DNA of 37,167 bases from a virus. The DNA is taken from positions 1-37,167 of IMG/VR virus record IMGVR_UViG_3300044591_002231. One strand, 5' to 3'. The notes beneath the pieces were generated by a model that saw only the letters and a list, made by a program, of their open reading frames with translations, ran no database searches and was not told the origin of the DNA. Positions within the stretch are counted from its first letter, which is position 1. Each line of letters starts with the position of its first letter. Positions 13,826 through 23,300 of this stretch are shown here, in pieces. The position numbers and the translations under genes were made by a program.

Positions 13826-16409
13826 AGGATCTTTATTAAAATCAAATTATTTGGGCAAAGACGGATTCATTTGGTGGATTGGTCAAGTTGCTCCTGCATC
13901 AGTTTGGAGAGACGAAAAATCTGCTCCAGATGCAGGTAAGAATAAGAAAGGAGAGACTAGTGGAAGTTGGGCATATCGTTGTAAAGTAAGAATTATTGGT
14001 TATCATCCCTTTGATAGGGATGTTCTTCCAGATAACGATTTGCCTTGGGCACATGTCATGACTACTGGAGCAGAAGGATCTGCCCAAGGTGGAATCGGAC
14101 AAACTCTGAGATTGTCTGGGGGTGAAACTGCATTCGGATTTTTCTTGGATGGAGATGATGGGCAGCAACCAGTTGTAGTTGGATGTCTTCATAGGAACGA
14201 AAGTGTAACGAACTTTCCATCAGAATCAATTAAAGACCAGTTAAGACCCTTTACTGGGCACTCTGGACCATTAAAACAGGCAGCAACACAAATAAGAAAA
14301 CAAAACCCAGGAGTACAATCTCAACCAACCACATCATCTATACCAGTAGCAGGAGTTGCGAGCACAAGTTCAGTTGGTCCTTTGACTCCATCAACAAGAG
14401 ATGAAAATAAACCTGGTGCTGATCAATTAATTAGGGAAGATTTAGCAGCTCAACAATTTGCTGCCGAAGGAGAAATTTGCATAACAAGAGAAAATGGATG
14501 TAATGATAATCTTATAGGTAAAATATCAAAAATACTTCAAGAATTTATACAATTTACTGGAAGAATACAGGATTTTATTGGAACTTATATTGACCCAATA
14601 TTGAATGAATTTGTTGATATTGTAAATGAAATAAAAGGATTTGCGAGAAGAATTGTCGGGGTTATAAAATTCATAGTCAATAACCTTAGGGGAGCAATTA
14701 TAAAATTAGTTACATCACTATTCCGTGATTTTATTGCAAAGGTTCTGCCTCTCCCACAACATCCACCAGTGGCAGAAGCAACAAAAAATATCATTAATAT
14801 TATTTTCTGTTTATTTGAAAAACTTATTCCTTTAATTATTGATTATATTGTAAATCTTTTAACCAACATGATTGGCAGAGCAATAAATGCTCCAATGTGT
14901 GCTGTTGAAGAATTTGTTGCAGGAATCCTTGGAAAATTAATGAATTTCATTGAGGATTTGCTTGGACCAGTAATGTCTGGTTTGGATTGGTTGCTCGGGG
15001 GAATAGGACAAATTTCAAGTGTACTTGGACAAATTTCCTCAGTTGCTCAGCAAATTTTGAATTTCATTGGTTGCGATCAATTGAAATGTGAAACAGCCTC
15101 ACAGTGGTGCTCCAAATCTGGGTCTTCAAAAAGTGGTAAAGATAGTTGGTCAAGAACCCTTAAGAAGTTAAACTTCATGAAGGGAATCAATGAAAATATA
15201 GACCAAGCATTGGGGTCATCGTCTTTGTTTGGTTACACTGGTCCTTCTCCATTTAGAGATTGTGCAAATAAAGCAACTAATCCAACCACTCAAAAAGAAA
15301 AAACACCACAATCAGAGGGAACAAAGTCTGCTTCATGTATTCCCCCCATTATAGAAATATTTGGAACAGGAATTAATGCAGAAGCACTTCCAATTGTTGG
15401 AAATGATGGATCTATATTTACTGTTCAGATCTTAAATCAAGGGAAAGGATATACAAAACCACCATCTATAAATGTAATCGATAATACAAATCATGGAAGT
15501 GGTGCTAAACTTGAAGCAAAAATTTCTAACGGAAGAATTGAATCAATATATGTGGTAAATCCTGGATCTGGATATTGCCCATCTAATTATTCTACAGTGT
15601 TTATTCCTCCCACTTATGCAGTTTACGCAGACAAGTATACTGTATTTGAAGGTGAAACTATAACATTTACAATTTTAACTACTAATGTTAAGGACGATAC
15701 TGAATTATTTTATGATATCACTGGAGATATAAAAATAGAAGATTTGGAAATCAGTTCATTATCAAATAAAATAAAAGTAGTTAATAATAGAGCAACATTA
15801 AAAGTAAAAGTAAGGCAAGATAATCAAACTGAGCCAGTTGAGACATTAGTGTTTAATTTATATGATCCAGATGATGACTATGTAGCAAAGACTACTATTT
15901 TGATAGGAAATAGACTTTCTCCTACTTTGCCCCCAGCACCAAATCAACCAAATGAATCTCCTCCAGGAACTCCAATCCCAGATGAGAGTGGGGGAACTGC
16001 TGGTATTGGAACAACTTCAATTAATGGACCGACTGTTCCTTTCCCTGGAATTGGTACATTTACTGGAATTGGAACATTTACTGGAATTGGAACAAATGTT
16101 GTTGGAATAATCACAAATATTATTATTACAAATCCAGGATTTGGATATACTAGTGGAGATAAAATTAAGTTTGGTAATTGCTCATTTAATGTAATTATTG
16201 CCCCAACAGGTGCTATAGTTGGAGTAACATCAGTAAGTGGTGTTTGTGGAGATTCATTTAATACAAACCCAGGATTTGCAGAAATTATTACGCAAACGGG
16301 AGAAGGGGCAACTGCATATCCAGTCTTGCAATATACTCCAGAGTTTAACAAAATCACAGTTGTTAATCAATTTGGTGTTATTGAAGTTATTGATTGTATT
16401 ACTAAATAA
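13818..16409 (+). CDS. 5: gp5-like baseplate hub protein, no lysozyme domain
   Basis: An 863-residue protein (T4 gp5 is 575 aa). Residues 1-140 form the OB-fold of gp5: GKDGFIWWIGQVAPASVW, YRCKVRIIGYHPFDRDVLP, PWAHVM and a Gly-rich end VVVGCLHRNE. Residues about 230-420 are a run of long hydrophobic and amphipathic helices (for example NIINIIFCLFEKLIPLIIDY and FVAGILGKLMNFIEDLLG) where T4 has lysozyme; no lysozyme motif is seen. Residues 515-600 and 760-860 carry GKGY/GSGY/GFGY beta modules also found in the fibre proteins, with a Calx-beta/Ig-like domain between them (about 605-690: YTVFEGETITFTI). The needle beta-helix is absent and appears as the next gene. The hub role is well supported; the helical domain is new to me. 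Confidence 0.82.
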   Translation: MIEGSLLKSNYLGKDGFIWWIGQVAPASVWRDEKSAPDAGKNKKGETSGSWAYRCKVRIIGYHPFDRDVLPDNDLPWAHVMTTGAEGSAQGGIGQTLRLSGGETAFGFFLDGDDGQQPVVVGCLHRNESVTNFPSESIKDQLRPFTGHSGPLKQAATQIRKQNPGVQSQPTTSSIPVAGVASTSSVGPLTPSTRDENKPGADQLIREDLAAQQFAAEGEICITRENGCNDNLIGKISKILQEFIQFTGRIQDFIGTYIDPILNEFVDIVNEIKGFARRIVGVIKFIVNNLRGAIIKLVTSLFRDFIAKVLPLPQHPPVAEATKNIINIIFCLFEKLIPLIIDYIVNLLTNMIGRAINAPMCAVEEFVAGILGKLMNFIEDLLGPVMSGLDWLLGGIGQISSVLGQISSVAQQILNFIGCDQLKCETASQWCSKSGSSKSGKDSWSRTLKKLNFMKGINENIDQALGSSSLFGYTGPSPFRDCANKATNPTTQKEKTPQSEGTKSASCIPPIIEIFGTGINAEALPIVGNDGSIFTVQILNQGKGYTKPPSINVIDNTNHGSGAKLEAKISNGRIESIYVVNPGSGYCPSNYSTVFIPPTYAVYADKYTVFEGETITFTILTTNVKDDTELFYDITGDIKIEDLEISSLSNKIKVVNNRATLKVKVRQDNQTEPVETLVFNLYDPDDDYVAKTTILIGNRLSPTLPPAPNQPNESPPGTPIPDESGGTAGIGTTSINGPTVPFPGIGTFTGIGTFTGIGTNVVGIITNIIITNPGFGYTSGDKIKFGNCSFNVIIAPTGAIVGVTSVSGVCGDSFNTNPGFAEIITQTGEGATAYPVLQYTPEFNKITVVNQFGVIEVIDCITK
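16047..16100 (+). repeat. three tandem 18-base repeats in gp5
   Basis: Units at 16047-16064, 16065-16082 and 16083-16100, each beginning GGAATTGG, encode GIGTFT, GIGTFT and GIGTNV in the Pro/Gly linker of gp5. The first two differ at one base, indicating recent slippage and a linker of variable length. Confidence 0.8.
16401..16408 (+). promoter_or_regulatory. possible late promoter before the spike gene
   Basis: ACTAAATA differs from NATAAATA at one base and lies 21 bases before the ATG at 16430. The gp5 stop codon (TAA at 16407-16409) overlaps it. It is a weaker match than the others in the window. Confidence 0.3.
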
Positions 16410-16429
16410 AAAAAACTCCCTAATATCTA

Positions 16430-16981
16430 ATGACAGATCAGAAAAAAGAATGGTGGCAGCAGGGATATGGATTTAAGGTCCAATCTGGAACAACAATCAA
16501 CGGAAAAGAAGTTGGTTATGGAATGATTACAGATGAGCATACTGGGTATACTTATTACAAGGATGGAGACAAGTGGGATATTTCATTGAAAACTTCAATG
16601 GAAATTTGTGGAAGAAAAGTAAATGAAAAGGAACCAGCAAAAATAATCTATGCTAGGAATGGGGACATTCATTTTGAAGCAGTGAATGGTCAAATTACAT
16701 TAAAAGCAAGAAGTATTCGTTTAGTTGCTGAAGATGGTGATGGTGAGGTAACAATCCAAGCAGGAAAAGTAGTTGAGATTGATGGTCCTACAAGTAGAAT
16801 AAAAGGAACAAATATTGATATTCCTGCACAAAATTCAGTAAATATTATGGGGCAGTTTGTAGAGCAGGCAGCAGGAGTACAACAGTCCAGTTCTTCATTA
16901 GTAGATATTTTTCAAGGTTCTTTTATAGGACAAATATTAAATGCTTTGGGTAATTTAAAGAAATTCTTATCTATATTGTAA
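16430..16981 (+). CDS. gp5 C-terminal spike-like beta-helix protein
   Basis: A 183-residue protein. An N-terminal domain (GYGFKVQSGTTINGKEVGYG, YTYYKDGDKWDISLKT) is followed by short strand repeats: GDIHFEAVNGQITLKARSIR, LVAEDGDGEVTIQAGKVVEI, TSRIKGTNIDIPAQNSVNIM. This is the pattern of the triple-stranded needle of T4 gp5 and VgrG. The C-terminus is hydrophobic (GSFIGQILNALGNLKKFLSIL). It follows gp5 directly, and gp5 here lacks a needle, so it probably supplies the membrane-piercing spike as a separate chain. The next gene starts 1 base after its stop (TAATATG), suggesting tight coupling. Confidence 0.7.
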   Translation: MTDQKKEWWQQGYGFKVQSGTTINGKEVGYGMITDEHTGYTYYKDGDKWDISLKTSMEICGRKVNEKEPAKIIYARNGDIHFEAVNGQITLKARSIRLVAEDGDGEVTIQAGKVVEIDGPTSRIKGTNIDIPAQNSVNIMGQFVEQAAGVQQSSSSLVDIFQGSFIGQILNALGNLKKFLSIL

Positions 16982-16982
16982 T

Positions 16983-17927
16983 ATGCCAGCACTATCTTCT
17001 ATAGCAACCGTTGGTGATAAATTAATCGTTGGGCAGGTTGACACTTCATTTTTAACTGCTTCTTCTAGAGTAACCCCAGGAACTGCAGTTCTTAATGGAC
17101 CAGTTTATATTGGAGCAACTCCTCAAATAGGAATTGCTCGTGCAACTTGCATGATAGGACCTCCATTGGGTAGTCTTGCTGTTCCAGCATCACTTGAAGT
17201 TACTGGAATTACTAATATAATTGGTTCATTAAATGTATTTGCAGTAAGTTTATTCCAGGGAGTAACAACTAAAAATGGAATTACTATTAAAAATGCATTA
17301 AGTTTAAAAAATGCGGTTGATTTAAAGAATTCAATAAGTCTTGGAAATGCTCCCAAAATTAATAATGCTCCGTTAATAGTGCATTCTTCTGGATCATTTG
17401 GTGGGTATGTACAGGCTTTTGATTTTGTTACAACAACTGGAGATTCTTTGGTTGCAACAAATGCAATAGCAAGGCAAGCACTTGCTCTTGCTGGAAAGGG
17501 ATTTGATATTCCACACCCAACAAAAGAAAACCATAGATTGAGATATATTTGTCTCGAAGGACCAGAAGTTGGTGCATATATTAGGGGGAAATTAGAAAAT
17601 AACAATATTATCGAATTACCAGAATATTGGAAGAATCTTGTTTATCCAGAATCGATAACAGTAAACTTAACTCCAATAGGACAATATCAAGAATTATTTG
17701 TTGATTCTATTTCACAAGATGGTACTAAAATAAAAATAAAGACAAACTCTGGAGTGCCGATTAAGTGCCATTATACTGTCTTTGCAGAAAGAGTAACTAA
17801 TGATAAATTGCAACCAGAGTATAAAGGATTGACACCATATGATTATCCAGGAGATAATAGTGAATATGCATTAGGTGGTTGGGATTATGCTACACATAAA
17901 GGGGAAAATAAAACATCAGATTTATGA
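16983..17927 (+). CDS. conserved cyanophage tail structural protein
   Basis: A 314-residue protein. Residues 60-135 contain short strand repeats like a spike or fibre shaft (VTGITNIIGSLNV; TKNGITIKNALSLKNAVDLK). Residues about 175-300 are a compact conserved domain: GKGFDIPHPTKENHRLRYIC, LEGPEVGAYIRGKL, IELPEYWKNLV, ESITVNLTPIG and GLTPYDYPGDNSEYALGG. I recall this domain as common in cyanophage tail and fibre proteins, sometimes at the place where other phages carry a chaperone or peptidase end domain, but no biochemical role is known to me. It lies between the spike gene and the oxygenase, so a baseplate tip or fibre attachment function is likely. Its end overlaps the next gene. Confidence 0.65.
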   Translation: MPALSSIATVGDKLIVGQVDTSFLTASSRVTPGTAVLNGPVYIGATPQIGIARATCMIGPPLGSLAVPASLEVTGITNIIGSLNVFAVSLFQGVTTKNGITIKNALSLKNAVDLKNSISLGNAPKINNAPLIVHSSGSFGGYVQAFDFVTTTGDSLVATNAIARQALALAGKGFDIPHPTKENHRLRYICLEGPEVGAYIRGKLENNNIIELPEYWKNLVYPESITVNLTPIGQYQELFVDSISQDGTKIKIKTNSGVPIKCHYTVFAERVTNDKLQPEYKGLTPYDYPGDNSEYALGGWDYATHKGENKTSDL

Positions 17928-18606
17928 GATATTCCCAACAATAATTTATCGTGGAGAAATATCTTGTCATACTGAGTTTAAAGACAATTACTTAGAGGAA
18001 TTAAAAGGATATTGGCATTATTCTGATGATTTGCCGAGGGAAGAATTAGAATCACCAGAGAATTCGGGAAGATATTTTTTACACCATGAAGAAAGGTATA
18101 AAGAGTTTTTCAAATGCTTATCTGATAACGTTAGAGAATATTTGACTGTTCTTGATGTTGAAGAATCTCATTTAGATATTCATGTAACAAAATCTTGGTT
18201 GAATATTCATAAAGAAGACCTTCCTGATATAAAAGTCCATACCCATAATTGTAGTGACATATCTTTTTGTTATTATTTGGATTGCAATGAAACTTCAGAT
18301 AAATTATGTTTCCATCAAGCAAAGAATCCAAATGAAGTATCTGATTTTATGTTCCAAACAACAAAAAGTGGAAAATATAATTTGATAAAAAAATTTAATA
18401 AGTACAATTGTAATAATTTCAATATCACACCAATAGAAGGTACTGTAGTTCTTTTTCCAAGTTCATTGATGCATTCTACGTTACAATTAACAAAACGGGA
18501 GGGACAAAGAGTTGCAATCTGTGGAGACATAACACTCACAGTAAAAGAAGATTATTTAAAATGCGAATTTAGTAGACTAAATCCATCTCTTTGGAGGTCA
18601 TTTTAA
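17887..18606 (+). CDS. 2OG-Fe(II) oxygenase-like protein
   Basis: A 239-residue protein from the ATG at 17887, overlapping the previous gene by 41 bases; a GTG at 17875 is possible. The body starts IYEIFPTIIYRGEI, typical of phage 2-oxoglutarate/iron oxygenases. The HTHNCSD segment supplies a probable iron-binding His and Asp, followed by ISFCYYLDCN. The C-terminal core GTVVLFPSSLMHSTLQLTKR has the second metal His, and GQRVAICGDIT includes the Arg expected to bind 2-oxoglutarate. Enzymes of this type hydroxylate protein or small-molecule targets and are frequent in cyanophages. The position among tail genes suggests modification of a structural protein or late host metabolism, but the substrate is unknown. 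Confidence 0.75.
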   Translation: MLHIKGKIKHQIYEIFPTIIYRGEISCHTEFKDNYLEELKGYWHYSDDLPREELESPENSGRYFLHHEERYKEFFKCLSDNVREYLTVLDVEESHLDIHVTKSWLNIHKEDLPDIKVHTHNCSDISFCYYLDCNETSDKLCFHQAKNPNEVSDFMFQTTKSGKYNLIKKFNKYNCNNFNITPIEGTVVLFPSSLMHSTLQLTKREGQRVAICGDITLTVKEDYLKCEFSRLNPSLWRSF

Positions 18607-18609
18607 TAA

Positions 18610-18617
18610 AATAAATA
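18610..18617 (+). promoter_or_regulatory. late promoter AATAAATA
   Basis: AATAAATA matches the late element NATAAATA. It lies in the short gap after the oxygenase stop and 27 bases before the likely ATG at 18645. Confidence 0.6.
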
Positions 18618-18644
18618 CTAAAAACCGTGTTAGTTACCTTTACA

Positions 18645-20330
18645 ATGTCAGAGTCCAGAGAAATAATTGCAGAGTTGAAGCAAGAACTAGAACTCAAAAT
18701 CAAACAAAGAGAAGGAATTCTCGATAGATTATCATTGGCTGACATTGAGATTGATAAAATGGATCAGTTGATAGAAGGTATTGATGCAGATGCAATTGGA
18801 ACAACAAATATAATAAATCAGTCCATAACTCCAGTAAAAACTGCATATGATTCTAGAATAACTTCTGGTTGTAGAACGGATTTAATTTGGAAAAAAACAG
18901 ACTCATATACACAATGGGTTACTTCTGGTTCTGGTGATGGAGCATCATTATCACAAGTTACTTTCACCGTTTATGAGGTTCAAAAAAATAGTGCTGTTTA
19001 CGACTATGAACCTTATCAAGGTTTAAAATATTACCAAAAACCAACTAATAGAGATTATGGTTCAAATTTAATCACAGAATTTGATGGATATCTTTCTTTA
19101 GGGTCAACAGTAGTTGGAGTAAATAGTGCAACTTCAGTTCCACAAGAGATAAAGATTGGAGATACAATATCAGACAATCTTGATAATCCAGTCGCATTTA
19201 CCACTGGAGATTTGCCAGAAGTTGTTGGGTTTGGGTCTACTACAGTTGTAGGAATCATTACCACTTTAGTTGGTGGCATATCCACTGGGTCTTATACTTT
19301 TGCTAATTTTGGTGCTGGTAGCATAACTGGGTTAACCACTGGAATGATTCTTCTTGAGCCAGAAGTTTCTGGAATGTCTACAAGTTATGTGGGAGTCTTG
19401 ACCACAAATGGTTATACTTCAATCGTTGGTTTTGGTAGTACTACGCAAACTATAGAATATTATGACGAGGTTGGAATAGTCTCGACTTCAACTTTACTCG
19501 TTCCCTCATTGATTTTAGATAAACCAGCAACTAATTATTTGGAAGAAGGTATTTTTAGAGTAGGAATTCTTACAACAATACCTGCTTTGTTTATATCAAC
19601 AACTACTTTGGCATCTTTTGCTAGTACAGCAATATATGTGATTAGGAATACTCCAAATATTGATGAAGACTTTAATTACGAGAAAAATCCAAATAGTCCC
19701 GTAAAAATAGGAATCATTGATAAATCAACAGTTGGTAAAGGACATAGTGTATTTTATGATACTTCTGGTGATCCAAATAGAACAGAATCATGGAAACCAG
19801 AAAAAGCAAGAGATGAAATAAAATCTAAGGGAGATGTAATAGTTAAAGAAATAAAAGAACCAAAAGTTGGAGCAGGTAGAGCAGATTATTATATTGGAAC
19901 AAAGCAATGGCCGACAATAACAACGTGTACCAGTAGTGGAGGTGAAATGCCAATTATAACTTGTACAACTACTTACGCTCCACTTGGAACAAAAGTTACA
20001 ATTGGTGGAACAGCAACCTCTGTTTCGATTGGTTATACTGGAATGGCACAAGGAGGACCAGATCCAAATGGAGCAACATGCTCCCAGTATGATTCTGCAA
20101 TTACAAGTGCCACAAATAATATGAATTCTGTAATATCTGCAAATCAACCGACTGCAGAGAAATTAATTTCAATGACAAAGAGATTAAGAGAAAGAAGAGA
20201 CGAAAGAGAACTCTATGCTTGGTCTTTATTACAATCTGCCGCAAGGACGAGAGAAGAGATTGATAAACTGAAAAAACAAATTCAAGAAATGGAAAATTTT
20301 GATTTTTCTAAGTATGAAAAGAAAAAATAA
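18645..20330 (+). CDS. large virion structural protein with coiled-coil ends
   Basis: A 561-residue protein from the ATG at 18645 (MSESREIIAEL); a GTG at 18627 would add 6 residues but lies closer to the promoter. The N-terminus is a coiled coil (AELKQELELKIKQREGILDR) and the C-terminus another (RLRERRDERELYAWSLLQSA, ending KLKKQIQEMENFDFSKYEKKK). Between them is a Gly/Thr/Ser-rich beta region with repeated GFGSTT and VVGIITTL motifs, resembling fibre shafts. Two long helices closing a beta-rich body suggest a trimeric or whisker-like tail component. It follows a late promoter and leads the fibre genes. I do not recognise a named T4 counterpart. Confidence 0.65.
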   Translation: MSESREIIAELKQELELKIKQREGILDRLSLADIEIDKMDQLIEGIDADAIGTTNIINQSITPVKTAYDSRITSGCRTDLIWKKTDSYTQWVTSGSGDGASLSQVTFTVYEVQKNSAVYDYEPYQGLKYYQKPTNRDYGSNLITEFDGYLSLGSTVVGVNSATSVPQEIKIGDTISDNLDNPVAFTTGDLPEVVGFGSTTVVGIITTLVGGISTGSYTFANFGAGSITGLTTGMILLEPEVSGMSTSYVGVLTTNGYTSIVGFGSTTQTIEYYDEVGIVSTSTLLVPSLILDKPATNYLEEGIFRVGILTTIPALFISTTTLASFASTAIYVIRNTPNIDEDFNYEKNPNSPVKIGIIDKSTVGKGHSVFYDTSGDPNRTESWKPEKARDEIKSKGDVIVKEIKEPKVGAGRADYYIGTKQWPTITTCTSSGGEMPIITCTTTYAPLGTKVTIGGTATSVSIGYTGMAQGGPDPNGATCSQYDSAITSATNNMNSVISANQPTAEKLISMTKRLRERRDERELYAWSLLQSAARTREEIDKLKKQIQEMENFDFSKYEKKK

Positions 20331-20375
20331 AAGGCTTCCTATATATTATAAGAACAAAAAGTATACAAATAACTA

Positions 20376-23300
20376 ATGGCAGACAGATATCCCTTAATTG
20401 CCAATCCAACGTCTAATCAAATAGAGGAATTGGCAGCTAATGACAATCTAAGTTTGTTGGGAAATAGTATTGTTGGAGCATCGACAATTACTGCCAATCA
20501 ATTTATTGGAAATTTAGCTGGATCTGCTACTACTTCAACTTTTCTTTTTAGTGGTGCAAATATTTTATCTGGAACAATTAATCCAGATAGACTTAGTGGA
20601 TTCTATCCTATTGGTGTTTCAACTGCAAATGTTTTAAACAATGCAACAAACATTCTCAGTGGAACAGTTCCAAGAGAGAGATTGTCAGGTAACTATGATA
20701 TTAATATCACTGGTACTGCAGCAACTTCCAACTCACTTACTAGTGCATCAAATATAACTGGAGGTATTCTTCCTTCTGCACGACTTAGTGGTGTTTATAA
20801 CATTGATATTACTGGTACAGCATATCAAGCAGTTGGTGCTGCTGCATCATTAACTATAAACAGGCAGACAGATAATCAGGTTCAATTTTTAACTTATACA
20901 AAGAATTTTGATAGTGACACCAGTGCATTTGTAAATCCAGAAGGTCTTGTCTATAACCCAGCATTAAATTATGTTGGAATTGGAACCAGCATTCCATTAG
21001 CAAACTTAGATGTTCGTGGAGTATTGAGGAATGTTGGTTTAACTACAACTAACAACTTATTTGCATTGGTTGCAAAAATTCCAACTCTTGAAGGTGTTAC
21101 TTCGATTGATGCAACTACAAGAAATACAATTGAAGTTTCTTTGGGATTGGATGTTTTAAATGATTTAACAGTCGTTGGATTGAGTACATTTGATGATACA
21201 AGGGTATTAAATCAAACAACGTTAAACAGATTAAATGTTACTGGAGTATCAACTCAAGTAACAGCAAACATTACAAATTTAACAGCAACAAGAGCAAATA
21301 TAACTGGAGTAACAACTGTATCTTCAGTTAGTGTTGGTTCAACACAAATCCTTAGTAGTGCAAGACAACTTCAAAACCTAACTGGTATTGATTCCACAAC
21401 TGCTGCATCATTTAGGGCAGACCTTGGATTAAATGCATTAACGAGCATTAATGTAACAGGATTAAGTACATTCCAAGATGTAACTGTAGCAGGAATTACT
21501 TCACTTACTAATGTTAATGTTTCTGGTGGTGCAACATTCCAAACCATAAATGCAGCAACATTCTTAGGTTCTGGTTCTCAACTTTCTGGTATTGTAACTA
21601 CTATTATTCCTGGAATTGGAGTTACAATTACACCAGGAAATGGCAAAGGTAGTGTTAGAATTGATGCATATAAACCAATTGGAAAAACAATTTTTGTCAC
21701 ACAAAATGGAAATGATTCAAATAGTGGATTGACAGAAAATGACTCAAAGGCATCTATAAAGGCAGCAGCAGCAATAGCACTACCTGGAGATACTATTAAA
21801 GTTTTCCCTGGATATTATGCAGAGAATAATCCAATTATACTTGGAAAAAATGTTGCCGTAGAGGGGGCAGAACTAAGAAACTGTCAAGTTAGACCATTAA
21901 ATCCAGATAAAGATTTATTCCATGTTAATAATGCGGTACACATTACTGACTTGAGTTTTGTTGGTCCAGATTCAACAAATGGTGCTGCAGTAGTTGCATT
22001 CCAACCTTTGGTTGGAGTTTCTAGCAACAGATTTTTTGATGCAGCAAGACTCATCAGAATGAATCTTGATTATATTGCAGGTGAGGCAGTTGGTTATTTA
22101 ACAAGTACTGCATATAAATCTCCAGCATTTGTTGTACCTACAGGAAATGCAAGAGACTGTAGTGATGACATTAAAGATATTTTCAAAGCAATATGCTATG
22201 ACATTACTAGAGGTGGAAACTCAAAATCTGTTGGTGCAGCAAAAACTTACTTTAACAATACTGGAGCACTTCAACACATCACTGGAACTGATGTAAATGG
22301 ATACAGTGTAAGACAAGCAACAATAGATACGATTAAATATGCAGTTGGCATTGCATTTTCTTGTGTTAATAATGTCTCTTGGACAGGAAATCATCAATCC
22401 CAAGTCACACAAGTTAAAGATTTGGGGATTTTACCAGACCCAGCAACTGGTTCAAATAAAGATATCGCATCTTGTGCAAATGTATTGTCAGCAGTCCATA
22501 CTTGTGCTGGTATTGTTACTACAATTATTGGGGCAGGTACGACAATCTTAGGTGTTGGAATTAATACTACTTATCCTGGAAATGCAGGAGCAGGAACTAC
22601 AATTCCAAATCATCCATCATTCTCTCCAGGTGTCGGTCCAATTTTACAGGGACCATACATTAGAAACTGTACTAATTTCATTCCAAAGAGTATTGGTATG
22701 AAAGTAGATGGATTTACAGCAGAACCAGGAGACCAAGATGATGTTGGTGTAACTGGGTCAATGTCTGTTGACTCATATACCCAGTACAATCAAGGTGGTA
22801 TTGGAGTTTCTATTACCAATGGTGCTTATGCACAGTTAGTTTCTATTTTTACTATTTGCTGTGATACTGCAATTTATACCGAATCTGGTGGTCAGTGTGA
22901 TATTACAAACTCAAACTCTTCATTTGGAAATAGAGGATTAGTTTCAATTGGAGTTGGGGACAATAGTACAAAATCAATCTATACATTAACTGGTGCTGCA
23001 ACAACTACAGTAACTAATGGACAAAATGAAATTATTATATCTGGCATAGGAAGTTATAGACCATATGACGGACAAGTAGTTTATTTTGATAAACTATACT
23101 ATTCTGTTCAAGAAGTAAGAATTACTGATGGTGGCTCTGGATATACTGCAGTTCCTAGAGTTACTATTGATACTCCAACGGGACCAAATGGAATTACTGC
23201 TCAAGCATCAGCAACAGTTGAAAATGGTTCCGTAACTTCTGTTACTATTGTTACTGCGGGTAGTCAATATGCTTCCGCTCCAAATATAACCATTCAATCA

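Noticed and set aside
20341-20375. Possible late promoter TATAAGAA before the 1121-residue fibre gene
   Set aside because: Two mismatches from TATAAATA in a very AT-rich gap; not distinguishable from chance.
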